A stretch of 64,000 nt of DNA from Nemertoderma westbladi (lineage: Eukaryota > Xenacoelomorpha > Nemertodermatida > Nemertodermatidae), in assembly GCA_032718475.1 (NCBI GenBank), contig JAUCBJ010004787.1, forward strand, positions 53,736 through 117,735. Direction: 5' to 3'. Each line of letters opens with the position of its first letter. Position 1 is the stretch's first letter. The position numbers and the translations under genes were made by a program. Of this stretch, positions 24,313 through 34,825 are shown in pieces. The notes beneath the pieces were generated by a model that was not told the origin of the DNA, made no database searches, and saw only the letters and a list, made by a program, of their open reading frames with translations.

Positions 24313-24523
24313 TGGCACCAAGCTCTGTCTTGTTTACCTATGGTAACGATGGTTTCCTAAGGGACGAAGATGCCACCGACACAATGGCCATGACTGCCTT
24401 CACTTTCACCTCAACTGATACCTGCAATTATTTTGTTGTTGGTGCAACTAGCGGTGCACTGGAAGTTGACACTGGGGTAACCGTGGATTACGAAACAAAC
24501 AAGCAATGCACCGTAGTAATCAC
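24313..24523 (+). CDS. cadherin exon 3
   Basis: The acceptor is CACCCATAG|TGGCACC and the donor AC|GTAAGG; phase 1 in, phase 2 out. It encodes LRDEDATDTMAMTAFTFTS, a TSGALEV strand and VDYET, all cadherin repeat landmarks. Confidence 0.85.
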
Positions 24524-24569
24524 GTAAGGCCATTTATATTTTAAGTATTGTGATTATCGAAAGATAAAT

Positions 24570-24897
24570 ATACTGAGCTACCTTGATGTAGTGGTCAGCA
24601 TGTTAGCATGAGTTCAACCCTAATCGGCGGCGTGTTGTATATTTTTCTTGCTTCTATTACCAAGGGGTTGTTCTGTTTATCCGAAGCCCTTGTTTAAATT
24701 GACATGTTTAAATCTGGTATTAATTCGCATTATAGAAATTTCGCACTATTGTGTCCCTAGGCAAGACACTTTAGACATTAGTGCCTACGTCAACCCAGCG
24801 GTATAATGGGAACCTGGCTTTGCTGGGGCAATGATAATAAAAGCGCTTTGAGTATGCTGAGCGTATAAAAGCGCTATATAAATAACCAATATTATGG
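24570..24897 (+). mobile_element. tRNA-derived SINE with GCGCTATATAAATA tail
   Basis: The head resembles a pol III promoter: A-box-like TAGTGGTCAGCATG and B-box-like GAGTTCAACCC. The tail has GGCAAGACACTTTAGAC and AAAGCGCTATATAAATA, a 3' tail type shared by many aquatic-animal SINEs and LINEs. It is directly followed by the foldback element. Confidence 0.6.
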
Positions 24898-26042
24898 ATG
24901 TAGGACAATTCGGTCCCGGACAATTCGGTCCGGACAATTCGGTCCCGGACAATTCGGTCCCGGACAATTCGGTCCCGGACAATTCGGTCCCAAAACACTA
25001 AATAAATGAGACCGAATTGTCCGGGACCGAATTGTCCGGGACCGAATTGCCCTAGGACCGAATTGTCCTAGGACCGAATTGTCCGGGACCGAATTGTCCG
25101 GGACCGAATTGTCCGGGACCGAATTGTCCGTTTCCTGATAGCAACTTTAAGTGCTTTTTTGATATTGGTGAATGTTCTAGAACATTAGTAGAGATATTTG
25201 TTATGGTAGCTAGTGTTATTTACTTGCTAGAATTTTTTGAAATTTTAAAAATACTGTATTTTTTTTTATTTTTGTTATTGGTAGTGTTCGAGAACATTAT
25301 TATATATTATTTATTAAGGTGAAGCTAGTGTTTTTTTTTACTAGCTAGCATTTCCTTGAAATTATATAAATACCTGTGAAAACATTGATATTTCAGAATT
25401 AGGCCTAAACTGTTGCTGATTATATTAATTACCAACAATATTGATGATAATATCATTATTATCATTATTATAACAGTCTCTGAATGAGATCCAGCTATTA
25501 TCTAGGATAATAATTTAGGCTTGTTAACCAACCAACAACACATACAGTATACATGCGCAATATATTAAAAAAATCAGCTTTAAACATTTTAAATACATAC
25601 TATTACTAGCTAGTAAATAATTCACAAGCTCCATAAAAACACCATAGCTACCATAAATAATAATGTTAACAAAAAAAAGTAAATTTTTTTTATTTAAAGA
25701 AAAATACTAGCTAGCAAAAAAAACACTAGCTACCATATAATAATATATATTAAGGTTCTAGAACATTCACCATTATATAGTACCAATTAAAATTTGGTCC
25801 CGGACAATTCGGTCCCGGACAATTCGGTCCCGGACAATTCGGTCCCGGATAATTCGGTCCCATTAATATGCATGTTTTGGGACCGAATTGTCCTAGTCAG
25901 TATTCGGACAATTCGGTCCCGGACAATTCGGTCCCGGACAATTCGGTCCCAAAACCTAAAATTAATGGGACCGAATTGTCCGGGACCGAATTGTCCGGGA
26001 CCGAATTGTCCGGACCGAATTGTCCGGGACCGAATTGTCCTG
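24898..26042. mobile_element. foldback element built of GGACAATTCGGTCC repeats
   Basis: Both ends carry clusters of a 14-15-bp near-palindromic unit (GGACAATTCGGTCCC and its complement): 24902-25133 on the left, 25796-26040 on the right. Each cluster switches orientation midway around a short spacer, so each is itself a hairpin. Inside, GGTGAATGTTCTAGAAC (near 25159) is mirrored by GTTCTAGAACATTCACC (near 25753), and CTAGCTAGCA motifs mirror each other. The whole is one nested inverted repeat in intron 3, with no coding capacity. The overlapping short frames are repeat artefacts. Confidence 0.8.
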
Positions 26043-26360
26043 CTTCCCAATATTATTATTATTATTATTAAATTTCTTTACCTATTTCAGTAATAAATCA
26101 AAAAATATTTCTCACATACAATTTTCTACCCCAGAGATGTCAATATTCTGGTCTAATATGGGCATTATCCGGCTTGATTTTGTTGTTTTATGATTAACCA
26201 GGTCTCATTTCTCCCTTAAAACCTTAATAGGTAGATGATGAGTAACAGTTTCCTCTGGGGTTTAGAATTCTGGGTAGACCACATTGTAAATAAATCCCCA
26301 GATTGTGTGTGTAATATCTGGCACAACAGCCGAAGAAAACTTTACTTTTTTATTGTTTAG
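26043..26360. other. intron sequence, nothing recognised
   Basis: The short frame 26305-26360 precedes the true acceptor of exon 4 and is not supported as coding. Confidence 0.5.
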
Positions 26361-26599
26361 CGCTAAAGATGGCGGTCCTCTAAGCACAGACCCACCTCTT
26401 ACTGTTACTGTAAACATCGGAAACCTCAACGACAATGACCCCGTATTTCAACCAGCTGCGGGGGCTAAGTACGCATTGGCGAGCATCCCAGTCGGTACGA
26501 AAGCGTTCACACGAGTAATCGTACCCGGCACCGGTAACAACAATATTAAAGCTACAGACGCCGATGAGAACGATTATACACGATACAAAATCATTGTTG
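26361..26599 (+). CDS. cadherin exon 4
   Basis: The acceptor ACTTTTTTATTGTTTAG gives the phase-2 join needed after exon 3, and AKDGGPLSTD follows at once as in cadherins. The linker NLNDNDPVF is present. The donor is G|GTAAGT, phase 1. An upstream AG at 26329 would break phase and was rejected. Confidence 0.85.
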
Positions 26600-26728
26600 G
26601 TAAGTATAATTGAGTAGGTCGTATTGGGATCACATAATGGCAGCTCTGCTCTGACAGAAGAAACCTATTATTATTACAACTTATCTAATCCCCTTTAAAT
26701 ATATAATGTAAGTTTATTATTGTTGCAG

Positions 26729-26965
26729 GTGAGCAGATAATGGCTGTGAATGAGTTAACTGGAGAACTGCGATTGCTGAAGGCGGTTGCTGATGATGCTA
26801 ACTTTAATGTCGGCACAGAGCAGACCTACAAGGTGCAAGCCACTGACCACGATGGTGCAACAGCGACACGGGATATAACAATCACCTTCTCCAAAGACAA
26901 CGCTGGTCCTCCCGTTTGCAATGCACTGACATTCGTTTCTGACGATGAAGATGTTCTAGTTACAG
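26729..26965 (+). CDS. cadherin exon 5
   Basis: The acceptor is TTGTTGCAG|GTGAGC and the donor ACAG|GTAAAA; phase 1 in and out. It encodes VNELTGELRLLKAV and the QATDHDG strand of a cadherin repeat. Confidence 0.85.
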
Positions 26966-27264
26966 GTAAAATGGGTTAACAATTGTTGTATTGTAATTAC
27001 ACCATAGTAATGAAAAGTAATGTCATGCTTGCTGGCATCGATGTGTCATTATCGTAATGTTTATAATTCATAGGCAGTCACGAACTTTTCATTTATGATA
27101 TTCTAAGTTTTTACAAGTTTCATTCATTTAATTCGTTCATTAATTTCTTTAATAACTAATCTTATCAATATTTAGTGTCGGCACCTTCAACCTTCACCTG
27201 GTCTTGTTATATTATGGTTGTTATGCGTTACACAATGCATATATTCACTATGCTTTTTACATAG

Positions 27265-27536
27265 GTTACACGGTGCATACATTCAGTCACTGCCATGACA
27301 CAAACACACAAACAACAGACGCCGCGCTAACCTATAAAATACTCAGTGGAGACGATACTGCTGCCAAATTCACTATAAATACAAACAAACTGGAAATTAA
27401 CGCTGACATCGACTACGATACAACGTACGCGCAGGCCAGAGGTTTCGTTTACAGTCTGGAGATCGAGGTCACCGATGATGGCGCTCCGTTGGGAGCTGCT
27501 TTCAAACAAAGCTCTACAGTAACCGTCGACGTTGCT
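27265..27536 (+). CDS. cadherin exon 6
   Basis: The acceptor is ACATAG|GTTACA and the donor GCT|GTAAGT; phase 1 in, phase 0 out. It encodes TYKILSGDDTAAKF, IDYDTTYAQ and VTDDGAPLG. The open frame before 27265 is intron. Confidence 0.85.
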
Positions 27537-28029
27537 GTAAGTACCATTATTATTATGTATCACTATCTCGCAGTGTACTACAGTATTAATTGCCAACCTC
27601 CCTGAACTAAAGGCTTTTGTTAGAGCTGCAATACAGCCTATCCTATTACGCACAATGTGGCCACTCCGCACTGGCCAGTATTACAGATCTATGAAATATC
27701 CAGATCTTTGGATTGACATGTACAATGTACGTACACCAGAATTCTTCCAACAGAATTGTCGGATTTATCACGAAGCTCATAAGGTCTAGACTTTAGAGGC
27801 TTTTTAGGAGAACATTCAGCAAATACTGTGTATGTTATTTTAATGAACTATACCTTAACTTGAGTTATGTATGGTACCTCAGTAAACCTACCCAAATTGC
27901 ATATGTTAACAAAATAGAATAAAGCAGAAAATTAATACAAATCTACATTAGAGAGGTGCCAGTTAGTATTTCGAACTGTAATACCATCGGAGACTAAAAC
28001 TGAAACTATTATTGCATGATTTTCACCAG

Positions 28030-28192
28030 ATTCTACCTAAAAATGATAACACACCAGTGGATCAGCACGGGACGATATCAACCACAATCAGCGAAGACAC
28101 CCCATTGGATACAGTAGTCACTGGACTTAACTCCCTCAGCTGTAAGGATGACGATTTATATGGACCTCATAAAGACGTCTACTGGACATTGT
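28030..28192 (+). CDS. cadherin exon 7
   Basis: The acceptor is TTTTCACCAG|ATTCTA and the donor T|GTAAGT; phase 0 in, phase 1 out. It carries the linker KNDNTPV and TISEDTPLDTVV at the start of a repeat. The intron before it (27537-28029) shows no other feature. Confidence 0.8.
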
Positions 28193-28627
28193 GTAAGTCT
28201 ATTAAGCTAACATGGCAGTTATATTGAGCGATACCTTTAATGACCGGATGGATAACAGCTTGATAAGTCGTTTTTTGACACGTTCAATTATGGAATTAGG
28301 CCTGACCAACTATCCCAACTCAAAAACCGAACTGAAATGGCATTGCACTGGTATGGTAGCGGTGGAATATTTAAGGGAGTTCATCATTGTGCAACCCCCC
28401 TCCCGGATAAATATCCACAATATTTTACAATCAATCCTCAAGGTGAATAGGTAGCTAGCTACCTATGGTAGAATGCCCGGAGTTCTGGAGGGGAAGACAA
28501 TGAGATCTAACATGCAACACAGTTTCTGCTGTTCTGATCAATACCTAAATTATTGTTAAGTTAGTATAGGCCTTCGTTTGTACTTATAATTACATACTAA
28601 CATGTTTATCTTATTTTTATTTTAAAG

Positions 28628-28782
28628 CCGGTGGTGGGAATATGTTCAAGATCAATATGAACACAGGGGAGATCAGAACAGCGGGTCGATTTGACCGGGA
28701 GACAACTGCGTCTTATGTCATCACCGCTTCCTGCCACAACCCAGACAGCCCGACCACCAAGAAAGCTGATGTCGCCATTACT
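28628..28782 (+). CDS. cadherin exon 8
   Basis: The acceptor is TATTTTAAAG|CCGGTG and the donor ACT|GTGAGT; phase 1 in, phase 0 out. It encodes FKINMNTGEIRTAGRFDRE, a typical cadherin strand. It is the common exon before the three alternative exons. The introns before (28193-28627) and after it hold nothing recognised. Confidence 0.83.
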
Positions 28783-29108
28783 GTGAGTTACCAACTCCTA
28801 CTGTTTAAATTGTTCCTTTAAATTGTAATACAAGCAAGCAAGCATTTATTATTTGAAAAGTATCACATCGATGTAACATCGATGTATTTCAATCGATGTA
28901 ACATGACAAATATTTAACAAAAACAACTTAAAAGTAATAAAATATTTTAAATATTTAGAAAAATAGAATGGATAGTTGTTAACTTTTTTTTTAAGTAATA
29001 TATATATTTCCAACAACTTCTATATAGTCCATAATATGATGTAACTGCTCCGAATTAGGTTTAATTTTTCTATTATTACACCTTTAAAGTAAATTAATAA
29101 TTATACAG

Positions 29109-29284
29109 GTTAATGTATTAGATATCAATGACAACGCATTTACATTCCCGGTACCAATATTGTACGCAACTGTCAGAGAAGACGACCTACCTAGCACAGA
29201 CGTCCTCGCCATCAATTACTCAGATCCCGATGACAATGATGTCGAGGAAGTTATGAATATTAAAGCTGGTGACGATTTCACACA
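29109..29284 (+). CDS. cadherin alternative exon 9a (176 nt)
   Basis: The acceptor is TTATACAG|GTTAAT and the donor ACACA|GTATGG; phase 0 in, phase 2 out. It encodes the linker LDINDNAFTF, then ILYATVREDD and a DPDDND stretch: the calcium linker and first half of a repeat. It is homologous to 9b and 9c along its whole length, has the same 176-nt length, and lacks the second half of the repeat, which lies in exon 10. Any two of these exons joined would shift frame. Confidence 0.82.
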
Positions 29285-29661
29285 GTATGGTTGTGTGTAT
29301 TTATAGCAACACGTCTGACATCAGCTCACCATTCAGCTACACCAATAATGGTTTCCACAACACCCATCTTATCAACAGCATTCTTTATATCACCACATCC
29401 TTAAAATCATTTCAGTCAATATCTAACACAACCTAACATTTCCTTAAAACACAGCCCAATATTTTGCATGCATCTTTTTCATTAAACCAATTGTTATTAT
29501 GCAGGCAATATAGGGAATAATGTTGCAGGACTTTTTCTTATAAATTAAATATTTTCTATTTTCATTTTCCACTTTTAACACTTCAACTTGTAAAAGAAGA
29601 TATCTTGCCTTTCACTTTTAATACACTCAAATAACATTCATTACATGCATTGGTTGCCCAG

Positions 29662-29837
29662 GTATCAATTACAGACATCAACGACAATGTGCCTTCATTT
29701 ACGGTGCCTGTAGTCTATGCTACAGTCAATGAAGATGATGGACCCAACACCGTTGTTACCAATCTGGGTTACATAGACCAAGATACCACACCAGCTAACC
29801 CGACCATAACTATAAAGGGCGGTGACTCATACAGCAA
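29662..29837 (+). CDS. cadherin alternative exon 9b (176 nt)
   Basis: The acceptor is TTGCCCAG|GTATCA and the donor AGCAA|GTATGA; phase 0 in, phase 2 out. It encodes ITDINDNVPSFTVP, VVYATVNEDD and DQDTTPANP. It is the closest match to 9a in layout and has the same donor context (CA or AA followed by GTATG). Intron 9a-9b is 377 nt. Confidence 0.83.
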
Positions 29838-30452
29838 GTATGATGTACATCCCAGATGTGATCAATATGACTGCTCCTAGTTTTTTTTTCTTACTAAGTC
29901 CACATTTAATAAATTTTCACAGGATGCGCTTACTAAGTGCACTCTTACTTTTTTTAATCAACTGAAAAATTATCAATACTAACTGCGATATTTTAACTTA
30001 ATTAAACTAATTCCATATCAACATCAATTGGGAATATTGTACAACCTACTGTACAATATTCCACATATAACCAACCACCAACCCCTTTCTTTCTCAACAT
30101 CTTCACACCAATTTTGTCACTAACTTTATCACCAATATATATAACTCATAACCCCTATAACCAGGTATTCTATGTGACATTTTCACTCCAAGCATAACAT
30201 TTTAACCATCACTATCAATGCTGCCTTACACATTTTTAATAATTGTAGTACTGAAATGCAAAAGATTGTTTATCAAAAAGCATAATGAGCAAAATATAAA
30301 ATATTAATAAATTAAGATTTGGCCTGATACACAATTTTTTCACTCGCCTTATAATTTATTTATGTAGCATCTCATTAATCTACTGGTATTCCTTTTGATT
30401 CTCATCACTTTTATTACTATCACACTTCACTGCATTAATCTGCACCGTACAG

Positions 30453-30628
30453 GTAAGTCTATCGGACGTGAACGATAACGCACCCAGCTTCAGTAACCAA
30501 GCACCCATAGTGTACGGCACAGTTAACGAGGGAGATATTAACGCTGCTACTAACATTGTCCTCGGCTACCAGGACAGAGATACAGTTGGAGGAAAAAAAT
30601 TTTTTCTCAGCGGCACCGGATCCGAAAA
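30453..30628 (+). CDS. cadherin alternative exon 9c (176 nt)
   Basis: The acceptor is CCGTACAG|GTAAGT and the donor GAAAA|GTGAGG; phase 0 in, phase 2 out. It encodes LSDVNDNAPSF, IVYGTVNEGD and YQDRDTVGG. Intron 9b-9c is 615 nt, AT-rich with C-rich patches. The exon's own first bases, GTAAGT, look like a splice donor. Confidence 0.83.
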
Positions 30629-30744
30629 GTGAGGCAACAAGTTTATTTATTAATTACTAATGTGTCTCACATTCATTCATTATTAATTCTACCCGTGGTA
30701 TAGTTTATAGGCTTTCCGAAGAATATTTGTAAACAAAATTATAT

Positions 30745-30870
30745 GTTTATTGTTAAATAGAACCTTTATTGTTAAATAGAACCTTTATTGTTAAATAGAA
30801 CCTTTATTGTTAAATAGAACCTTTATTGTTAAATAGAACGTTTATTGTTGAATAGAACCTTTATTGTTTC
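30745..30870 (+). repeat. 19-bp tandem repeat, about 7 copies
   Basis: Units of CCTTTATTGTTAAATAGAA lie in the intron between alternative exon 9c and common exon 10. Confidence 0.92.
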
Positions 30871-31092
30871 ATATCATAATTTCATGTCGGGTGCTTCGCT
30901 AATAGACTTTATATATTAATTAACTTAATTTACTTCAATTATAAAATTTGCTTATTATATACAATTCAAAATTTTGATATTATTTGGAAATTCATTACTG
31001 TATCATGTCCTTTTTAAGCCAAGTGAAATTTATTTTTTTCAAAAATTGAAATAGTTGAATAAACGTCACATTTTACATATTATTCATTTAAG

Positions 31093-31294
31093 CTTCCAAG
31101 TGACCACGGTTACTTCCACCACAGTACTTCAGGTGCGCACTGCTATAGACTTAGAAACCACAGGTCTACGTAACTACCAGCTAAGCATAGAAGGACAGGA
31201 TGGCGCTAATCCCCCAGCTACAGTACTCGTATTTGTCGAAGTGTTACCCGTCAACGAATTCACCCCGACATTCCTCAGTGTTCCCACAGCAACT
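31093..31294 (+). CDS. cadherin exon 10
   Basis: The acceptor is CATTTAAG|CTTCCA and the donor ACT|GTTAGT; phase 2 in, phase 0 out. It supplies the second half of the repeat begun by exon 9a, 9b or 9c (LQVRTAIDLETTGLRNYQL) and the linker LPVNEFTPTF. The phase-2 entry fits only an exon of the 9a/9b/9c type directly before it. Confidence 0.85.
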
Positions 31295-31807
31295 GTTAGT
31301 ATATAAATACAATAAAATATTACAAAGAATATAATTATTAGATTCTTTTTCAGAAGTGAATATCTTGTTGAAACAAAAATGAACGATGTTATAACTATTT
31401 ACATACTTGTGTGTAAAGTAGCACTTTACAGTGTGATGATCCGAGTGGCTTTGTTACACGAACGAACGTTAGTGAGTGAGTGAAAATAAAGCCACGAGGA
31501 TCAGAACACTGTAAAGTACTTTGCAAGAAGTAAGTATGTAGTGTTATTCCAAAATTTTAACATTATGAAGTGATTGTACATATACATTATAAGTGATAGA
31601 AACTGCACAAATTAAATTAGTTGCTGTATAAATAAATGTAAAATGACATAAATTATGTTATAAATAAGTTAGCTTATATTTATGGTGGCGTTTGGAGCCA
31701 TATTATAATAATATAGCTAGGCCCTACTGGTTATTAATAGCTATACCCCGCCTACCGGTAGGTAATGCAGTAGGCCTATCTGGCTGTCAGGCAAATTTCC
31801 ACATATT

Positions 31808-31890
31808 GTTTACGTGGTATCCAATGACGGCGTTAAGTAATGTCCCCTTAGTGGACAATACTTAACGCCGTCATGGGTCACCACGTAAAC
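31808..31890. repeat. long imperfect hairpin
   Basis: GTTTACGTGGT and ATGACGGCGTTAAGTA on the left pair with TACTTAACGCCGTCAT and ACCACGTAAAC on the right, around a loop near 31848. It lies about 100 bp from the end of the Ulp1-like fragment and may be a terminus of the element that carried it, or an independent small foldback element. Confidence 0.75.
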
Positions 31891-31986
31891 AATAACACCA
31901 AATACAATACTAAATGTACAAGCCAATACAATGCTGTAATGTCCTCTAAAGTTGTAAAGTGCTAAATAACAACTCGCTGTTAATAC

Positions 31987-32455
31987 TAACTGATGCACCG
32001 GGTAGATCCGCCCTCGATACACGCCTTGGCGAAGCGGCAGAGGTAAACTCCACATTGTTGCGAGTTGAATTTCCGCTTTGTCAGGGGAAGGTCGATTGAA
32101 ATGTCGGGGGCAGGGACGTTAAGCCTCTCAGCCTCCCGGGACGCCCACTCGACGATGGATCCGGTGACGGAGATATTGGTGCCCCCCAACGAGTCGAAGT
32201 AGCGAAGGCGAGCCTTCTTAGGGTGGAGGACCGCCAGGACCCAGTGGTTGCCGTTGAGGTTGACGGGGAAAACGATCGTATCGAGCGCGAATATGTCGCA
32301 GTTCCGCGTTCAGCCTTTAACCGAATTGTATCCACGTTTAGGAGACACGTAGAGGTCGTAGAAATGATGGTTGAAGACCTTTACATTCTCGTTACCACTG
32401 GCGAGAGAGCAGAGGATGGCGTGGATTATGTTGTCCGTTAACCACGACTCCCCCC
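31987..32455 (-). pseudogene. Ulp1-like (C48) cysteine protease fragment
   Basis: Read on the minus strand, the frame shows WLTDNIIHAIL, then DIFALDTIVFPVN, NGNHWVLAVL (catalytic His), RYFDSLGG (catalytic Asp) and NSQQCGVYLCRFA (catalytic Cys). This order and spacing are those of SUMO-protease-type C48 peptidases. One in-frame TGA at 32310-32312 interrupts it, where the family usually has Trp. It ends at TAG 31990 or just below. It is more GC-rich than the surrounding intron, which suggests a transposon-borne domain. Such domains occur in several eukaryotic DNA transposons, but the superfamily cannot be told from this piece. Confidence 0.72.
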
Positions 32456-32529
32456 TCTAGAGAGTCTATATCCCTCTTGGAGAGGGAAACGCCGGAGTAG
32501 GTAGACATCCGGAGTAGGTAGAACGGCAA

Positions 32530-32630
32530 TAAGATTAAAAATAAATTAAAAATAAATTAAAAATAAATTAAAAATAAATTAAAAATAAATTAAAAATAAA
32601 TTAAAATTAAATTAAAAATAAATTAAAACA
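32530..32630 (+). repeat. 11-bp AT-rich tandem repeat
   Basis: About nine copies of AAAAATAAATT. Confidence 0.9.
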
Positions 32631-32775
32631 ATATGACAGTAATGGTCAATTGATTTGGTAAGTAGCAGTCCAGCAGTTGTGGTTCGATTTATTGTTTCTG
32701 ACGAATCTGTCTGAACAATTAATTGTTATAACAGATAAAATAAACGTATTATTAACCGATGATTACATTGTCTAG

Positions 32776-32887
32776 GTTTCGGAGAACGCTCATCCTGGTA
32801 TCGTGATTGTAAACGAACTCATCCCGTTAATCACAGACGAAGATAAATACGAACATGGTATCGACGATGTGTTCTTTAAAATAACAG
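32776..32887 (+). CDS. cadherin exon 11
   Basis: The acceptor is TTGTCTAG|GTTTCG and the donor ACAG|GTTAGT; phase 0 in, phase 1 out. It encodes VSENAHPGIVIV and DEDKYEHG at the start of a repeat. Confidence 0.82.
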
Positions 32888-33385
32888 GTTAGTTAGAAAA
32901 CTAACTTGCATAATGGAAACAAATAGGTCAGAAATTAAATCATTCACTTCATGTATAATATAATTGTGTTCCGTCTTTATTTTGAAAAAATTTTGAAAAA
33001 AAAAGCTTGAAAATGTTATATTCACAACTCCCCAGAATTAATTTCTTATTGTGAATAATTATTATTCAAATATATTCAATATTAATATAAACCTAATAAA
33101 TTATGAAATATTAACTAGTCTTAGTCAGCATTATATTAATCCCAAATAGCGGGAGTTTGTGTAATACCACAGGCTAATTGATTCGCATTTTCTTAATGCT
33201 CTTATTGTAAAGAGACCCTGATCAAATTGTGGGTTAATTATTTTCGAAATGCGCTGATAGAAGTGTCATGTTAAACTGGTAAAATGCTTTCACTAATTCA
33301 TTAGTAGAGTCACGCCAGTTAGCTAATAAATGCTAATAATGAAGATAATTAGTTGTGATTATTACTTTGTTTGCTTGCTTGATAG

Positions 33386-33501
33386 GTGGTGACACTGGAG
33401 GAAATTTTGTCATTCAACCCAAAACTGGGCAAATCATACTAAAGAAACGAATCGACAGAGAATCACTTGCTAGTCCATTTACTATAAACCTCGATATTCA
33501 G
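33386..33501 (+). CDS. cadherin exon 12
   Basis: The acceptor is TTGATAG|GTGGTG and the donor CAG|GTAAGT; phase 1 in, phase 0 out. It encodes NFVIQPKTGQIILKKRIDRE, the characteristic TG...LD/R-E strand. The intron before it (32888-33385) shows no recognised feature. Confidence 0.83.
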
Positions 33502-33768
33502 GTAAGTTTTATATCAACGACAGTCAGAATATTATCTGAAAGTAAACATTTTTCTGCAGGATCTGGGTGATAAAACATATTGGATAAATCCCACATATTC
33601 AATGACGATAATGACTAAGTTTTTATAATAATTGATCAATAATAATTTAAATAAATCGATAATATATTGTGAGGATTGATGAGGTATCTTAGCATTGTAA
33701 TTACTTACTATTTGGTGGCTTCTTGGATCCGGGTTCAGTTTTGCAACACACTACATAATGACATCAAT

Positions 33769-34040
33769 GTGGCCAAGTACGGTAGGGTTGAGCACAGTGG
33801 CATCATATGATGGTATTGACAGATGTGATACCATGAGGAGGTTAATTGCGGACATACAAGGTATCAGATAGTATTTCCAGATCTATCTTTTACCTGAGCT
33901 GCTAGCTGAATGGTTAGAGCGTCAAACTTCCAACCCGGAGGTCACCAGTTCGATCCCACCTGGACGTCATTGCCGACTTTGCAAAGCTGTGCCCAACAAA
34001 AAATTATATGAATGTGTGGAAAGTCACTGATTATCTCTAT
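33769..34040 (+). mobile_element. tRNA-derived SINE copy
   Basis: A-box-like TAGCTGAATGGTTAGAGC (33903-33920) and B-box-like GGTCACCAGTTCGATCCC (33940-33957) are visible. The same sequence, including about 130 bp upstream (GTAGGGTTGAGCACAGTGGC), recurs at 55645-55882. The acceptor stem does not close as a true tRNA. Its 3' end abuts the LINE tail through TAC repeats. Confidence 0.78.
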
Positions 34041-34825
34041 TACTACTACTACTAGGATCGGCATGCTGCATTGCAGATGCATTATATATATATTACATAC
34101 CGGTATATATTAAGAATGCTGTGCCGGCTTGTCGACAAAATTGCGCCGCCACAATTCCCTATCACCGAACCTTAAGTTTCAGATGAATTCTATGTGACTT
34201 CCAAATCCTGGAAAGCCCATTCAAGGCTGTCAATGCCTTTCCCTTACGTATTCGAAGGTCCTCACCTGACTTCCAGATCCATGATCCCAGGTAACAGAAG
34301 TCGTCCACATGCTCAAGCGTACATACCATATCAAAATTTTTCGTCTTTTTGGAGTTAATAAAAAGACCAACACTAGAAGCAGCCTGTTCTAATGAGCTGA
34401 GGAGCCGTTGGGCTCCCTCTAATGATTCTGAGAGTACTCCTAAGTCATCAGCAAAGTCTAGATCAGTCAGATACTTAGCAGGATTTACTCAACTTCTGGA
34501 GGCATTAGGTGGAGTTACCATCACCCCATCATCATTAAGATTACCTAAAGACATGCGTATAACATAGTCAACCACAATTATGAACAAGAATGGTGCAAGT
34601 GTGTCTCCCTGGAGGACGCCCCATAACTCTTCGAGTGGTTCTGTGTCACCATCAGCAGTAGACACAATGTTGTCGACACAAATACTGACTCTTCCAGACC
34701 AATAATATTAGACCACCCACTGACAAAACATACTGTACTGTTTCCAATACACCGCTGAATAAAATTTTGGTGACTCTCTGGCATCTGGGTGTGGGAAAGT
34801 TTAGCATTTTGTATCAAGTAACTAC
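34041..34825 (-). mobile_element. RTE-like LINE fragment, 3' end, rearranged
   Basis: On the minus strand it matches the LINE at 61030-63093: the shared tail AGGATCGGCATGCTGCATTG, the GCCGGCTTGTC segment and the RT region around 34345-34680. Relative to that copy there is an internal deletion of roughly 385 bp at about 34174 and a smaller one near 34320. The last stretch (34690-34825) is poorly matched. Confidence 0.75.

Noticed and set aside
24771-26093. Frames in the GGACAATTCGGTCC repeats
   Set aside because: They are products of the short repeat; mirror-image frames exist on both strands.
26305-26360. 5' extension of cadherin exon 4
   Set aside because: It would not join exon 3 in phase; the TTGTTTAG acceptor at 26360 does and gives standard cadherin sequence.
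33903-33970. True tRNA gene
   Set aside because: A and B boxes are present but acceptor and T stems do not close; it recurs with the same flanks at 55645, so it is a SINE.
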